NCBI RefSeq assembly: GCF_001659985.1 | Contig: NZ_LYCS01000009.1 | Coordinates: forward strand, 62,001 to 126,000 | Length of the DNA stretch: 64,000 nucleotides | Reading direction: 5' to 3' | From: Oceanobacillus sp. Castelsardo | Lineage (GTDB): Bacteria; Bacillota; Bacilli; Bacillales; Amphibacillaceae | Part shown: positions 45,807 through 53,790 of the stretch, piece by piece | How the letters are laid out: each line of letters starts with the position of its first letter | How positions within the stretch are numbered: the first letter of the stretch is position 1 | Notes under the pieces: model-generated | Databases searched by the model: none | The model's input: the letters and a program-made list of their open reading frames with translations, nothing else | What the model was told of the DNA's origin: nothing | Made by a program: the position numbers and the translations under genes

Positions 45807-45871
45807 ACAGACTCGGGCTAATTCCCGATTATTACCACGCTTAATTTTGTTCAGGCCATCCATACTATAAT

Positions 45872-45905
45872 TGAACGTGTCCAACAAACGTTCACTTTTT
45901 GTTTT
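45872..45905 (+). terminator. Terminator after the HAD gene
   Basis: 7-bp stem TGAACGT / ACGTTCA with a 9-nt loop followed by CTTTTTGTTTT. Confidence 0.75.
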
Positions 45906-45986
45906 ACTTCTTGAGCATCATTCAGGAGTTAAGCTTCCGTTGAACTCCTGATGAATCCATTCTAATTTCTAAGGAGGAATTCAGGT

Positions 45987-46121
45987 ATGGGAAAAGGAAG
46001 TAAATCACGTCGATTTGTACAGCAAGGTTCTGATTCCGTTAAAAGACATGCCGAACGTTTCCCCTATCGTTCTACATTAGCTGAACGCGAAAGACAGGAG
46101 AATGGACAAGAGAATCTCTAG
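45987..46121 (+). CDS. 44-aa basic protein, unrecognised
   Basis: Good AAGGAGG site before the ATG. Highly charged and without hydrophobic segments: MGKGSKSRRFVQQGSDSV to the end ERERQENGQENL. The size and composition are like those of minor small acid-soluble spore proteins, but I cannot place it in a family. A perfect 9-bp inverted repeat TCAGGAGTT/AACTCCTGA (45922-45951) lies just upstream. Probably co-transcribed with the DUF3813-like gene. Confidence 0.65.
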   Translation: MGKGSKSRRFVQQGSDSVKRHAERFPYRSTLAERERQENGQENL

Positions 46122-46144
46122 GAGCTTAAATAGGAGGGTTTTAA

Positions 46145-46333
46145 TTGCAAAACAACTTATTTCAACAAGCAAAAGATGCAGTAAATAACCTTTTTAATGG
46201 AAATGCTAGTGAAGCTGATAAACAGGCTGCACAAAATGCGATTCAATCTGCATATGATGATGCATCTCCGCAAGAGAAGGAACATCTACAGCAACTTGAG
46301 CAGCAGTTGAAGCAATCGAACCAGTTAAAATAG
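46145..46333 (+). CDS. DUF3813-like small protein
   Basis: 62 aa from a TTG 7 bases after GGAGGG. Helical, soluble: QNNLFQQAKDAVNNLFN, then AAQNAIQSAYDDASPQEKEHLQQLEQQL. This pattern matches DUF3813 proteins of Bacilli as I remember them, which occur near yitU/yitV. Function unknown. Confidence 0.7.
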   Translation: MQNNLFQQAKDAVNNLFNGNASEADKQAAQNAIQSAYDDASPQEKEHLQQLEQQLKQSNQLK

Positions 46334-46365
46334 CCTCTGCTCATCTTTAAAACAAAAAGCTTATA

Positions 46366-46401
46366 AACATCCCCTTCCTTAAATAACGGGAAGGGGATGT
46401 T
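46366..46401 (+). terminator. Terminator after the DUF3813-like gene
   Basis: 13-bp perfect stem AACATCCCCTTCC / GGAAGGGGATGTT with a 10-nt loop. Confidence 0.85.
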
Positions 46402-46467
46402 ACTTTCATCATGAAAAATAATTTGGTAATATAAAGACAAGTATGTATTCGAGGAGGAATGACAAAT

Positions 46468-46731
46468 ATGGCAATTCATGTTGAAGGCACACCAAATCCA
46501 AACGCTATGAAATTCACAACAGATAAAATTATTTTCGAAGGTACAAACAGTATTTCTGTTATGCCAGGAAATACAAGTGAACACGATATTTTAAACGATT
46601 TAATGAAAGTGGAAGGCGTTGATAACGTCTTTGGATATCAAAACTTTATTACAATTAATAAACAATTTGATACGGAATGGGAAGACTTAACACCCCGTGT
46701 CGTAGAGGTAATGGAAAAGTATGGTTATTAA
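46468..46731 (+). CDS. NifU N-terminal-domain (Nfu_N) protein
   Basis: 87 aa from ATG 46468 (GAGGAGG upstream). Begins VEGTPNPNAMKFTTDKIIFEG, the hallmark of the Nfu_N domain (PF08712), followed by DILNDLMKVEGVDNVFGYQNFITI. The C-terminal CxxC domain of full Nfu proteins is missing; stand-alone Nfu_N proteins are common in Bacilli. A role near Fe-S cluster trafficking is inferred, next to the DUF59 gene 2.5 kb away. Confidence 0.88.
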   Translation: MAIHVEGTPNPNAMKFTTDKIIFEGTNSISVMPGNTSEHDILNDLMKVEGVDNVFGYQNFITINKQFDTEWEDLTPRVVEVMEKYGY

Positions 46732-46770
46732 TACATAAGCAAAGCGCAAATAGGAAATCGTTTCGCTAGA

Positions 46771-46805
46771 AAATAGAGACCAAAAGTTATTCTTGGTCTC
46801 TATTT
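46771..46805. terminator. Bidirectional terminator
   Basis: 13-bp perfect stem AAATAGAGACCAA / TTGGTCTCTATTT with a 9-nt loop; overlaps the stop of the lipoprotein gene. Confidence 0.87.
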
Positions 46806-47186
46806 TATTTCTATTGGTATGTAGTTAGGATTAGTCGTTTCACCTTTTTCGTTTTTTCCATAAATAACAAAAATTGGGGCATCTTCTGCTTCCATTACTT
46901 TTACAGGTAACGTGGATTCAATCTCAAAAGGCTTCCATTCTTCCCCATTAAGTTGGATAGGTTTTTCATCTTGCAAAACTTCCTCACCCATCTCTATTCG
47001 ATAGTATATTTCTTCACGCGTTGTTTTTACATCAGCTACTAAATTGGCTGTAAGTTCTTCAACCTGGACATCCACATTGCGAATATCTATTGTACTCGTT
47101 GTACTGATTTCTGAGTTCGACCTGTCAGTGTTGCTACAACCAACTAGAAGAACAACGGTTAATATCAATAACATAATTTGTTTCAT
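46800..47186 (-). CDS. Small lipoprotein, unknown
   Basis: 128 aa from ATG 47186 after GGGAGAG. Lipobox LLVGC (Cys about residue 17), then a Ser/Thr-rich linker and a beta-rich domain of about 100 residues (TANLVADVKTTREEIYYRIEMG ending near NPNYIPIEIK is part of it). No family recognised. A P3 double-hairpin element lies directly upstream in sense orientation. Confidence 0.75.
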   Translation of the reverse strand: MKQIMLLILTVVLLVGCSNTDRSNSEISTTSTIDIRNVDVQVEELTANLVADVKTTREEIYYRIEMGEEVLQDEKPIQLNGEEWKPFEIESTLPVKVMEAEDAPIFVIYGKNEKGETTNPNYIPIEIK

Positions 47187-47506
47187 TTTTTCTCTCTCCC
47201 TCCTCATACCTTTTTAAATAACTATAGCTATCATAAAGAAGACTTGCTTCAGGTAGAGTTTTAACTCCACCTGAAACTTAGTCGCCCTTATTTCGAAGCT
47301 TGGCGGCACTTATCTCCCGCTTTTGAAGGCGGGAGATTTAGTAACGCCGCATAGATAGATTGTAAACTCTTTTCCAAAATTTAACCACCTTTGTGAAGTA
47401 AGGTAAACTATTCTAAAAATCCTTAAAATCGATTTGCATTTTTATTTTGACTAAATTTCGTTATCGCTATAAACTTAAAGAAAGATTTCTTTTTAGGAGT
47501 GATTAT
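47187..47506. other. Divergent gap between the lipoprotein and degV genes
   Basis: Holds the P3 hairpin element (47250-47350), oriented toward the lipoprotein gene, and the degV upstream region. A 20-codon extension of the degV frame into this gap has no ribosome site. Confidence 0.6.
47250..47350 (-). other. Double-hairpin leader element, diverged copy P3
   Basis: Read on the minus strand: hairpin ATCTCCCGC/GCGGGAGAT (47337-47312) within an outer GCGGC/GCCGC pair, then AATAAGGGCGACTAAG (similar to the P1/P2 core ATAAGTGCAACTAAG), then hairpin CAGGTGGAGTT/AACTCTACCTG (47273-47250). Ends about 65 bases before the lipoprotein start, in sense. Relationship to P1 and P2 is from layout and partial core match. 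Confidence 0.4.
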
Positions 47507-48376
47507 ATGGAAATTCAAATACTTACTGACTCTAGTTGCGATTTATCGGAAGAGCAGTATTCAAAGTTAGACATACAAATTGCACCGTTAAAAGTGCATC
47601 TAGATGAACAGGATTTTGAAGACGGTGTAACGATTCAAGCAAAAACTATTTATGATGCCATGAGACAAGGAAAAGCACCAAAAACCTCCCAGATCTCTCC
47701 ACAAACATTTAAAGATATATTCATTACCCACGCAAAAGAAAATAAGCCATTAGTATACATAGCTTTCTCTTCCCAACTTTCAGGAACATATCAAACAGCG
47801 AAAATGATGGAACAGGAAGTAAAGGAAGAGTATCCTAATGCACCAATACATGTTATTGATACAAAATGCGCATCCCTTGGGCAAGGTTTAGTTGTATTAC
47901 ATGCTGCAAAACTTGCTAAACAAGGAGCTTCATTAGATGAAGTGATAGATGCAGTGAAATATCAATCTGAACATATGGAACATGTTTTTACCGTGGATGA
48001 TTTAGAATACTTAAAACGTGGAGGACGTATTAGTAAGGCGCAAGCTTTTGTTGGAACTTTATTAAAAGTAAAACCTATACTACACGTAGAAGATGGAAAG
48101 TTGGTTCCACTCGAAAAAATTCGAGGATCCAAAAAGGTTTTAAGTCGAATGCTAGAATTAATGGAAGAGCGAGGAGCAGATTTCACCAATCAAACAATTG
48201 GGATAAGCCATGGTGATGATCGTGAAAGGGCCGAGCAACTTTCCATCATGATTCAAGATAAATTTGGTGTTAACGAAAAGCAAATTGTAATTGAAATGGT
48301 TGGTTCCGTTATAGGAGCACACGCAGGTCCCGGAACGATAGCACTATTCTTTTCTAATAAACCTAAACCAGATTAA
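47507..48376 (+). CDS. DegV-family fatty-acid binding protein
   Basis: 289 aa from ATG 47507 after AGGAG. DegV fold: ILTDSSCDLSEEQ at the start, PKTSQISPQTF, then FSSQLSGTYQTAKM with the ligand-binding SxxSGTY, DTKCASLGQGL, and FTVDDLEYLKRGGRISKAQA. DegV/FakB proteins bind fatty acids and present them to FakA for phosphorylation. Which fatty acid is bound is unknown. B. subtilis YitS is a likely orthologue by context. Confidence 0.92.
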   Translation: MEIQILTDSSCDLSEEQYSKLDIQIAPLKVHLDEQDFEDGVTIQAKTIYDAMRQGKAPKTSQISPQTFKDIFITHAKENKPLVYIAFSSQLSGTYQTAKMMEQEVKEEYPNAPIHVIDTKCASLGQGLVVLHAAKLAKQGASLDEVIDAVKYQSEHMEHVFTVDDLEYLKRGGRISKAQAFVGTLLKVKPILHVEDGKLVPLEKIRGSKKVLSRMLELMEERGADFTNQTIGISHGDDRERAEQLSIMIQDKFGVNEKQIVIEMVGSVIGAHAGPGTIALFFSNKPKPD

Positions 48377-48491
48377 TAGTGCACCTTACCACATGAAAAC
48401 TTTCAGATAAAAAGCATGATATCTATTTTTTTAACATATATTCAATTAAATATAGATATAAAGTCTTACACTTTAACAAGGGGGAATCTAA

Positions 48492-48704
48492 ATGCATATT
48501 TTCGACTTAGTAGACAGATATTTGTCAGCTCGAAATTACATGCCAGATTCAGTTAACGACTTACTTGATTTTTATCAGCAGAAATACATTATGGGGGAAA
48601 TTGATGTGAAAGACTATCGGCATATCTTTGCATACTTGCATGAGCAAGGTGCCGTATCAGCATTTGATTACAAAAATGGTAGTGACATTGCGGTAATTTA
48701 TTAA
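48492..48704 (+). CDS. YppF-like small protein
   Basis: 70 aa, start after AAGGGGG. Soluble and helical: IFDLVDRYLSARNYMPDSVN then LLDFYQQKYIMGEIDVKDYR and a Leu-His-Glu-Gln-Gly-Ala segment. Pattern matches YppF-type proteins of Bacilli as I remember them (LLDF..K.YI.GE....YR). Function unknown. Moderate confidence in the family. Confidence 0.65.
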   Translation: MHIFDLVDRYLSARNYMPDSVNDLLDFYQQKYIMGEIDVKDYRHIFAYLHEQGAVSAFDYKNGSDIAVIY

Positions 48705-48716
48705 TATTTAAAAGAA

Positions 48717-48741
48717 AAAGTCCTTTTTAAAAAGGATTTTT
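48717..48741 (+). terminator. Terminator after the YppF-like gene
   Basis: Short stem TCCTTTTT / AAAAAGGA followed by seven T. Confidence 0.75.
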
Positions 48742-48812
48742 TTCTTTTACCTTTTTCATCATGATTGGATTCTTCCTCTAAGGGTACATTAATGATGAAG
48801 GAGGAGATGTGA

Positions 48813-49685
48813 ATGGGTATGGAGCATCATAACGGGAAGATTACTCCACCTAAACAAGTTCAAGGAAAACAACCTGGAATCGAATCAGAGATGATTCCAA
48901 ATCCAGAATTTATCCGCCATGATTATGAAGGTAGTAATAAGTTAAAGAACAAAATAGCTATAATTACTGGTGGAGATAGTGGCATTGGTCGAGCGGTGAG
49001 CGTACATTTTGCTAAAGAAGGAGCAGATGTTGCGATTATTTACCTGAATGAACATGACGATGCTAATAAGACAAAAGAACTCGTGGAACAGGAAGGTAGA
49101 AAATGTTTATTAATAAGTGGAGATATAGGTAATGAAGCTTTTTGTTCGGAAGCAATAAAAAAGATATTTGATACTTTTCATCAAATTAATATATTAGTAA
49201 ATAATGCTGCAGAACAACATCCTCAACCAAGTTTTTTAGACATAACAAGTGAACAGTTAGAAAAAACATTCCGAACGAATATATTCAGTATGTTTTACTT
49301 AACGAAAGCTGTCCTTCCTCATCTAAAAAAAGGAAGTTCGATTATTAATACTTCTTCGATTACTGCTTATAAGGGAAACGTAGATTTGATTGATTATTCA
49401 GCAACAAAAGGGGCAATTACTTCATTTACTAGATCATTGTCCGGAGCTTTGGCTGACCAAGGTATTCGAGTCAATGCTGTTGCTCCAGGTCCGATTTGGA
49501 CACCACTCATTCCTGCTTCTTTTAATAAAAAGAAAGTGGATTCATTTGGAGCTAATACCCCAATGAAGCGCCCTGGCCAACCGAAAGAGGTTGCACCTGC
49601 TTATGTGTATTTAGCTAGCGATGATAGCAGCTATGTAACTGGGCAAATGATTCATGTGAATGGTGGAACGATTGTGAATGGGTAA
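48813..49685 (+). CDS. SDR-family oxidoreductase (general-stress type)
   Basis: 290 aa. Short-chain dehydrogenase with about 40 extra N-terminal residues (PPKQVQGKQPGIESEM) typical of the Gsp39/YhdF/YhxC group. TGGDSGIGRAV is the cofactor motif, NNAAEQHPQPSF the NNAG-like region, and catalytic residues are in INTSSITAYKG with YSATKGAI (Tyr-x-x-x-Lys). NAD(P)-dependent alcohol/aldehyde turnover is expected; group members are often under sigma-B control, not shown here. AGGAGG before ATG. Confidence 0.92.
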   Translation: MGMEHHNGKITPPKQVQGKQPGIESEMIPNPEFIRHDYEGSNKLKNKIAIITGGDSGIGRAVSVHFAKEGADVAIIYLNEHDDANKTKELVEQEGRKCLLISGDIGNEAFCSEAIKKIFDTFHQINILVNNAAEQHPQPSFLDITSEQLEKTFRTNIFSMFYLTKAVLPHLKKGSSIINTSSITAYKGNVDLIDYSATKGAITSFTRSLSGALADQGIRVNAVAPGPIWTPLIPASFNKKKVDSFGANTPMKRPGQPKEVAPAYVYLASDDSSYVTGQMIHVNGGTIVNG

Positions 49686-49724
49686 GATAACTTTTAATTG
49701 GTTAGGAATACTAAATGGGGAGAA

Positions 49725-49750
49725 CGGCCATCTGAGATGGCCGCTTCATT
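49725..49750. terminator. Terminator after the SDR gene
   Basis: 8-bp perfect stem CGGCCATC / GATGGCCG with a 3-nt loop followed by CTTCATTTTATT. Confidence 0.8.
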
Positions 49751-49837
49751 TTATTCAGTGACTTCACTTAAAATTATGGTGCTAAGACTAACGCATAATA
49801 CTAGTGTTAATGCAATAAGTCCAATCGTTTTTTGCAC
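49751..49837 (-). CDS. Possible 28-aa hydrophobic peptide
   Basis: GTG start, one hydrophobic stretch (IGLIALTLVLCVSLSTIIL), stop at 49751. The AGGGGG motif touches the start codon, so initiation would be poor. Positioned after the SDR terminator and 32 bases from the end of the amylase-like gene, on the same strand as the latter. Weak candidate. Confidence 0.25.
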   Translation of the reverse strand: MQKTIGLIALTLVLCVSLSTIILSEVTE

Positions 49838-49869
49838 CCCCTATTATATAGCAAAAGGAAAATATCCTT

Positions 49870-51366
49870 TTACTCCTCGGCTTCACGTTGTTTTTGTTTT
49901 CTACTTAAATATATAACCCCAACAACGAAGAGTAGCAATATCCCACAAACAAAACTAATAAATCCCCAGTTTAATCCTTTGTCTGGTTGCAAATGAAAAA
50001 CTTCTACGGATTCTCTAGGTAATCCAATACGATAATCTCCATTATCATTAGCACGTACTAGATTATCTTCTAAATACCCCCTCAATTGCATTCCAGGCTC
50101 TATACCTGACACGGTAATATCTTGAGATGTACTGCTATTGTTAATTGCTATATATAAGGTATCCCCTTCATACGACCTACGAAAAACACTCATGGCATTA
50201 CTTGAATCTATTAATTCGAAATCCCCATATTGTAATGCTGGAAATTGGGTTCGTAAGGATGATATTTTATGAAAGAACTCTTGTAAATCAGAATCCCCAC
50301 TATTAAATTGAACAAGACTTTGAGCCGCAACCGCATCTTCCCCATACATCGGAATCTCGGAACCTTGGAAGATCATTGGAACCCCTGGCGTTGTATACAT
50401 ATATGTCAATGCCAGTTTCCAAGCTGTCAATGAGTTTCGTCCATTTTCTGAGAACTCTTGCGTAAACCGCTTCGAATACATATCATCCAAATAGAGTATT
50501 GGTAGTTGGTTACCGCTTCCTTCCCAAACTTCGTAAATATCAGAAACTTCATTGTCCTCTTTTAAGAAAGTATCTCGTATCGTTTGATTTAAGGCGGTAT
50601 TTTCAATCATTTGTATCCCAGTACTAACTAATATTTCTTGACTATTCTTATCTGCTTCAAGAATATCCCCTATTAAATAAAAGTTAGGATTTATAGATTT
50701 AATATGTTCCGTTAACGCTTGTAAAAAAGAAACTGGCATTTGGTCAACCGCTTGAATTTTAAAGCCATCAATTTCAGTTTCATTCATCCAGAAATCAGCA
50801 ACATCAAATAAATATTGTTGAACAGCTTCATTTTGCAAATTTAATTTCACAGTATCATTAATCCATTTGGGTTCTGATAATTCCTGGTCCACTATCCAAT
50901 CCGCTTTTTCTGAGTCTTGAACGATGGGATTCGACGGTGCGATAAATTGGGTTACATATTCAATGACAACCTTCATATTTCTCTTATGCGCTTCCTCCAC
51001 AAGCAATTGAAAGTCTTCCATTGATCCAAATTGTTCTTCCACTTGAAAGAAGTCTTCAATCCAATAACCGTGATAGCCTTTTTCAGCATTCGCCATAATT
51101 GGTGAAAGAGAAAGTGTTGTAATTCCAAGTTCTTGAAGTTCATTTAATCTTGTAATAATTCCTTGGAAATCCCCTCCATGATAAGCATACGGATCGTTAA
51201 CATCAACGTTATAATCAATGCTATGATCGCCATTATTATATCGGTCGATTAAGATGTTATAGATAATTTCTTCTTGAATTTGTTGTTCTTCTGCATATAA
51301 CACAGCGTTTTCATTACTTATGAAGAAAACACATGCTATTAGGAATAGCATTATTACTTTTTTCAT
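49870..51366 (-). CDS. Membrane-anchored GH13 (alpha-amylase fold) protein lacking catalytic residues
   Basis: 498 aa from ATG 51366 (GGGGG upstream). Signal peptide (residues 1-25), GH13-type barrel, a beta domain (about 380-460), then a C-terminal membrane helix (WGFISFVCGILLLFVVGVIYL) and a basic tail. The fold is clear from IYNILIDRYNNGD, YHGGDFQGI, LSPI and TTPGVPMIFQGSEIPM. But the active-site regions are altered: region II reads DGFKIQAVDQ with Gln205 for the nucleophile Asp; region III GDILEAD has Asp234 for the acid/base Glu; region IV YLDDMYSKR lacks the His-Asp pair; region I VVIEYVTQF lacks DxVxNH. Probably a carbohydrate-binding or regulatory pseudoenzyme. Confidence 0.85.
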   Translation of the reverse strand: MKKVIMLFLIACVFFISNENAVLYAEEQQIQEEIIYNILIDRYNNGDHSIDYNVDVNDPYAYHGGDFQGIITRLNELQELGITTLSLSPIMANAEKGYHGYWIEDFFQVEEQFGSMEDFQLLVEEAHKRNMKVVIEYVTQFIAPSNPIVQDSEKADWIVDQELSEPKWINDTVKLNLQNEAVQQYLFDVADFWMNETEIDGFKIQAVDQMPVSFLQALTEHIKSINPNFYLIGDILEADKNSQEILVSTGIQMIENTALNQTIRDTFLKEDNEVSDIYEVWEGSGNQLPILYLDDMYSKRFTQEFSENGRNSLTAWKLALTYMYTTPGVPMIFQGSEIPMYGEDAVAAQSLVQFNSGDSDLQEFFHKISSLRTQFPALQYGDFELIDSSNAMSVFRRSYEGDTLYIAINNSSTSQDITVSGIEPGMQLRGYLEDNLVRANDNGDYRIGLPRESVEVFHLQPDKGLNWGFISFVCGILLLFVVGVIYLSRKQKQREAEE

Positions 51367-51494
51367 CCAACTGTCCCCCAAAAATATGTATTCACCTTTC
51401 ATTATTAACCAATCAAACGATTAGTCAACCTGATTCACAATATTGTTGAAAATGGTTCATAAATGCTCAAAAGCCGAAGCGCCCTTACAGATAT

Positions 51495-51523
51495 AAAAAA
51501 AACTGCCATTTAGACAGTTTTTT
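51495..51523 (-). terminator. Terminator after yisL
   Basis: AAAAAACTG / CAGTTTTTT arms with an intervening loop of about 9 nt, 15 bases past the yisL stop. Confidence 0.75.
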
Positions 51524-51537
51524 CCGTTTATGATAAA

Positions 51538-51897
51538 CTACATCGGTAATCTTACAAAACCTAAAATCAAGACAATGATTAAAGCAATAACGAATTGAAT
51601 CCAGAAGCTTTTGACTGGTTTCCCTTTCGATTTTTTCACTAAAATCATTTCCATTGCAGCAATTAACCATATACCAGCTACTGATTTTGTAATGGCTTCC
51701 GCAAACAATGGCATTTGAATACTTTGGAAGTAAATTCCGAGTAAGCTTCCACCAGTGTATAAAATAAATAAGTAATCAAGACGTAAAATCATGTGAACTA
51801 TTTTCGCAGGTTTTTCTTTTCCTTGGTTAAGGAAGACTAGTGCAATAATAAAAAGAATAAAACCTAGTACCCACGAAGTAATATGCATATGTGTCAT
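51538..51897 (-). CDS. yisL: YisL (UPF0344) membrane protein
   Basis: 119 aa with four membrane helices. Matches the conserved Bacilli family UPF0344/DUF1516: MTHMHITSWVLGFILFIIAL, the KIVHMILRLDYLFILYTGG block and a final FVIALIIVLILGFVRLP-like helix. In B. subtilis yisL is near the gerP operon, as here. Function unknown. Confidence 0.9.
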   Translation of the reverse strand: MTHMHITSWVLGFILFIIALVFLNQGKEKPAKIVHMILRLDYLFILYTGGSLLGIYFQSIQMPLFAEAITKSVAGIWLIAAMEMILVKKSKGKPVKSFWIQFVIALIIVLILGFVRLPM

Positions 51898-51978
51898 CTA
51901 GTATGTATCCTCCCTTTCAATTTCCATTAATTCTAACGATATCATACCATAATCTAGTACAATGGTCATTTTTGGTAT

Positions 51979-53151
51979 TTATTTTCTTAGAAATGGTTGC
52001 AGCTTCCAATACGTAAGGCTTCTCCATACCCATTCTAATGGTCCAAACCGGAAACGGCTAAACCACCACTTACTGAAAATAATTTGACCTATATAAATGA
52101 TAACAACCATTACTACTCCGGTAAAAGGTCCAATTTTACCATATAAACCAAACCCTACTCCATAAAACAAGAAGAAACTAATAAAGGACTGCAATATATA
52201 ATTGGATAATGCCATTCTTCCGACATACGTAAAAGGTTTTATTATTTTTCTCCCTAAGACTGTTCCTGATAAAAGTGTAATAGAAAAAATATAAAATAAA
52301 GCTGAAAACATTCCGCCAACATTATCCTGAATATAAGAAAACCATACTGGGTTCCCGAACAGATACGCTCCCATTTTCAACCCGATAAAGAGAATAAGGG
52401 AAACGAACCAGCATTTGATTAAAAGAGATTTATATTTTTTAGGTTCATGCAGCAAACGTTTCTCTGCTATAAACATACCGAATAAAAATAAAGGAAGCAG
52501 TACCAGTAATAGAAAAACAAGATTAAAAGGATTATTCGCGAACAACCAATCCTCATAATTCTGTAACCAAATCAACCCTATTTCATTGCTTTGATAATTT
52601 TTATAAGACTGTTCAATCATGACAACATCTACATAATCTAAAAAATCTTTAGTTAAATAGAATAAATAAGAAAGAAAACTAACACTCCCACCCATTAAAA
52701 ATGTTCCAATTGCCAGTTTCACATTTGACCTAACACGAAGGAATAAAAGTGACAGTATACCAACTAATGTATAAGATAATAGAATATCTCCATGCCAAAG
52801 TAAGAACGCATGCATGGCACCAAAACAAAATAAAATGAATAATCTTCTTAATAAAATAAGATTAGGGTTATTTCCCTTTGCCATTATCCGTTCCCTCATC
52901 ATTTGTAGCCCAAATCCAAATAAAAGGGAGAATAATGTGTAAAAACTAGCTTGAAAGAAGATATCAATAAAAATTAGAGTAGCTTGATCTACATTAGATG
53001 TCCATGCTTCTTCTGCTCCACCATACATAAAATAAGGTGCACTAAAAGATCCAATATTTACGATAAATATTCCAAATATCGCTAATCCCCTTGCTGCATC
53101 AATCCATTCTAACCGATTCGATTCTTGCAATGGCATCGCATTATTTTTCAT
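51979..53151 (-). CDS. DUF418-family membrane protein
   Basis: 390 aa, about ten membrane helices. N-terminal RLEWIDAARGLAIFGIFIVN is the heparan-alpha-glucosaminide acetyltransferase/DUF418-like start, then FSLLFGFGLQMM, and the C-terminal DUF418 domain with GRMALSNYILQS and FGPLEWVWRSLTY. YeiB-type proteins; possibly acyl transfer across the membrane, not proven. Divergent from gerPA. Confidence 0.9.
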   Translation of the reverse strand: MKNNAMPLQESNRLEWIDAARGLAIFGIFIVNIGSFSAPYFMYGGAEEAWTSNVDQATLIFIDIFFQASFYTLFSLLFGFGLQMMRERIMAKGNNPNLILLRRLFILFCFGAMHAFLLWHGDILLSYTLVGILSLLFLRVRSNVKLAIGTFLMGGSVSFLSYLFYLTKDFLDYVDVVMIEQSYKNYQSNEIGLIWLQNYEDWLFANNPFNLVFLLLVLLPLFLFGMFIAEKRLLHEPKKYKSLLIKCWFVSLILFIGLKMGAYLFGNPVWFSYIQDNVGGMFSALFYIFSITLLSGTVLGRKIIKPFTYVGRMALSNYILQSFISFFLFYGVGFGLYGKIGPFTGVVMVVIIYIGQIIFSKWWFSRFRFGPLEWVWRSLTYWKLQPFLRK

Positions 53152-53221
53152 AGTTCATTCCCTTCTCCATCCTTAAGATTCTAATTCTATTATAGCATCC
53201 TTTTTTATGAACATGGACATT

Positions 53222-53252
53222 CGCACATTTTTAAAATGAAGCATAAACTGTG
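53222..53252 (+). promoter_or_regulatory. Possible sigma-K-type promoter of gerP
   Basis: GCACAT near 53223 and CATAAACTG near 53241 are separated by about 14-16 bases and sit just before gerPA. Sigma-K promoters have a short AC-containing -35 and CATANNNTA at -10; the last two positions do not fit. gerP is mother-cell expressed in other Bacilli. Confidence 0.3.
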
Positions 53253-53270
53253 ATGAAGGAGGATGTTTAT

Positions 53271-53486
53271 ATGCCTGCAATCGTTGGAGCGATTAAAGTA
53301 ATCAGTGTTTCCAATTCAAGTGTATTTCATATTGGGGACGTATATTCCATCTTGCCACAAAGTACTGCGAAAACGTATGCTGGTGGCGGATCCTTTAATA
53401 CAGGAAATGGAATTAGAATCCACTTAGATAAATCGAGTACAATCGTGAATGACATAGATAAAATAGATCAACCTGTAGTTAGATGA
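53271..53486 (+). CDS. gerPA: Spore germination protein GerPA
   Basis: 71 aa from ATG 53271 (AAGGAGG upstream). First gene of gerPABCDEF, which is needed for germinant access through the coat and inner layers. MPAIVGAIKVISVSNSSVFHI is the GerPA/PF-type start, with GDVYSILPQSTAKTYAGGGS and FNTG. Related to GerPF at the end of the operon. Confidence 0.95.
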   Translation: MPAIVGAIKVISVSNSSVFHIGDVYSILPQSTAKTYAGGGSFNTGNGIRIHLDKSSTIVNDIDKIDQPVVR

Positions 53487-53496
53487 GGTGACAATA

Positions 53497-53706
53497 ATGA
53501 ATATGACCATTCAACAAACAATCCATATTGATTTTTTAAAAATTGGTTCCATCACCAATTCTTCTGTTGTACAAATTGGTAGTACTGGTAGTATTCAAGC
53601 CCAGTCTGATTTGCAAAACAGTGGGGGGTTTACTGATATTGCCGAACCGGCTGAAGCTGAAACAGAACCTTATGCCCCTCTCGTTCCCTTAGCTCCAAAT
53701 GCTTAA
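53497..53706 (+). CDS. gerPB: Spore germination protein GerPB
   Basis: 69 aa from ATG 53497 (GAGGTG 6 bases before). IDFLKIGSITNSSVVQIGSTGSI is the GerPB/PD-type repeat; the tail is Ala/Pro/Glu rich (AEPAEAETEPYAPLVPLAP). Ten bases after gerPA. Confidence 0.93.
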   Translation: MNMTIQQTIHIDFLKIGSITNSSVVQIGSTGSIQAQSDLQNSGGFTDIAEPAEAETEPYAPLVPLAPNA

Positions 53707-53790
53707 TCACAACTTCGAAACTATCGCATAAAATAATCTAGGCATTTGTCATGCAACTTGTTATGAGCTTATGTATTGGAGGGCAATGCA

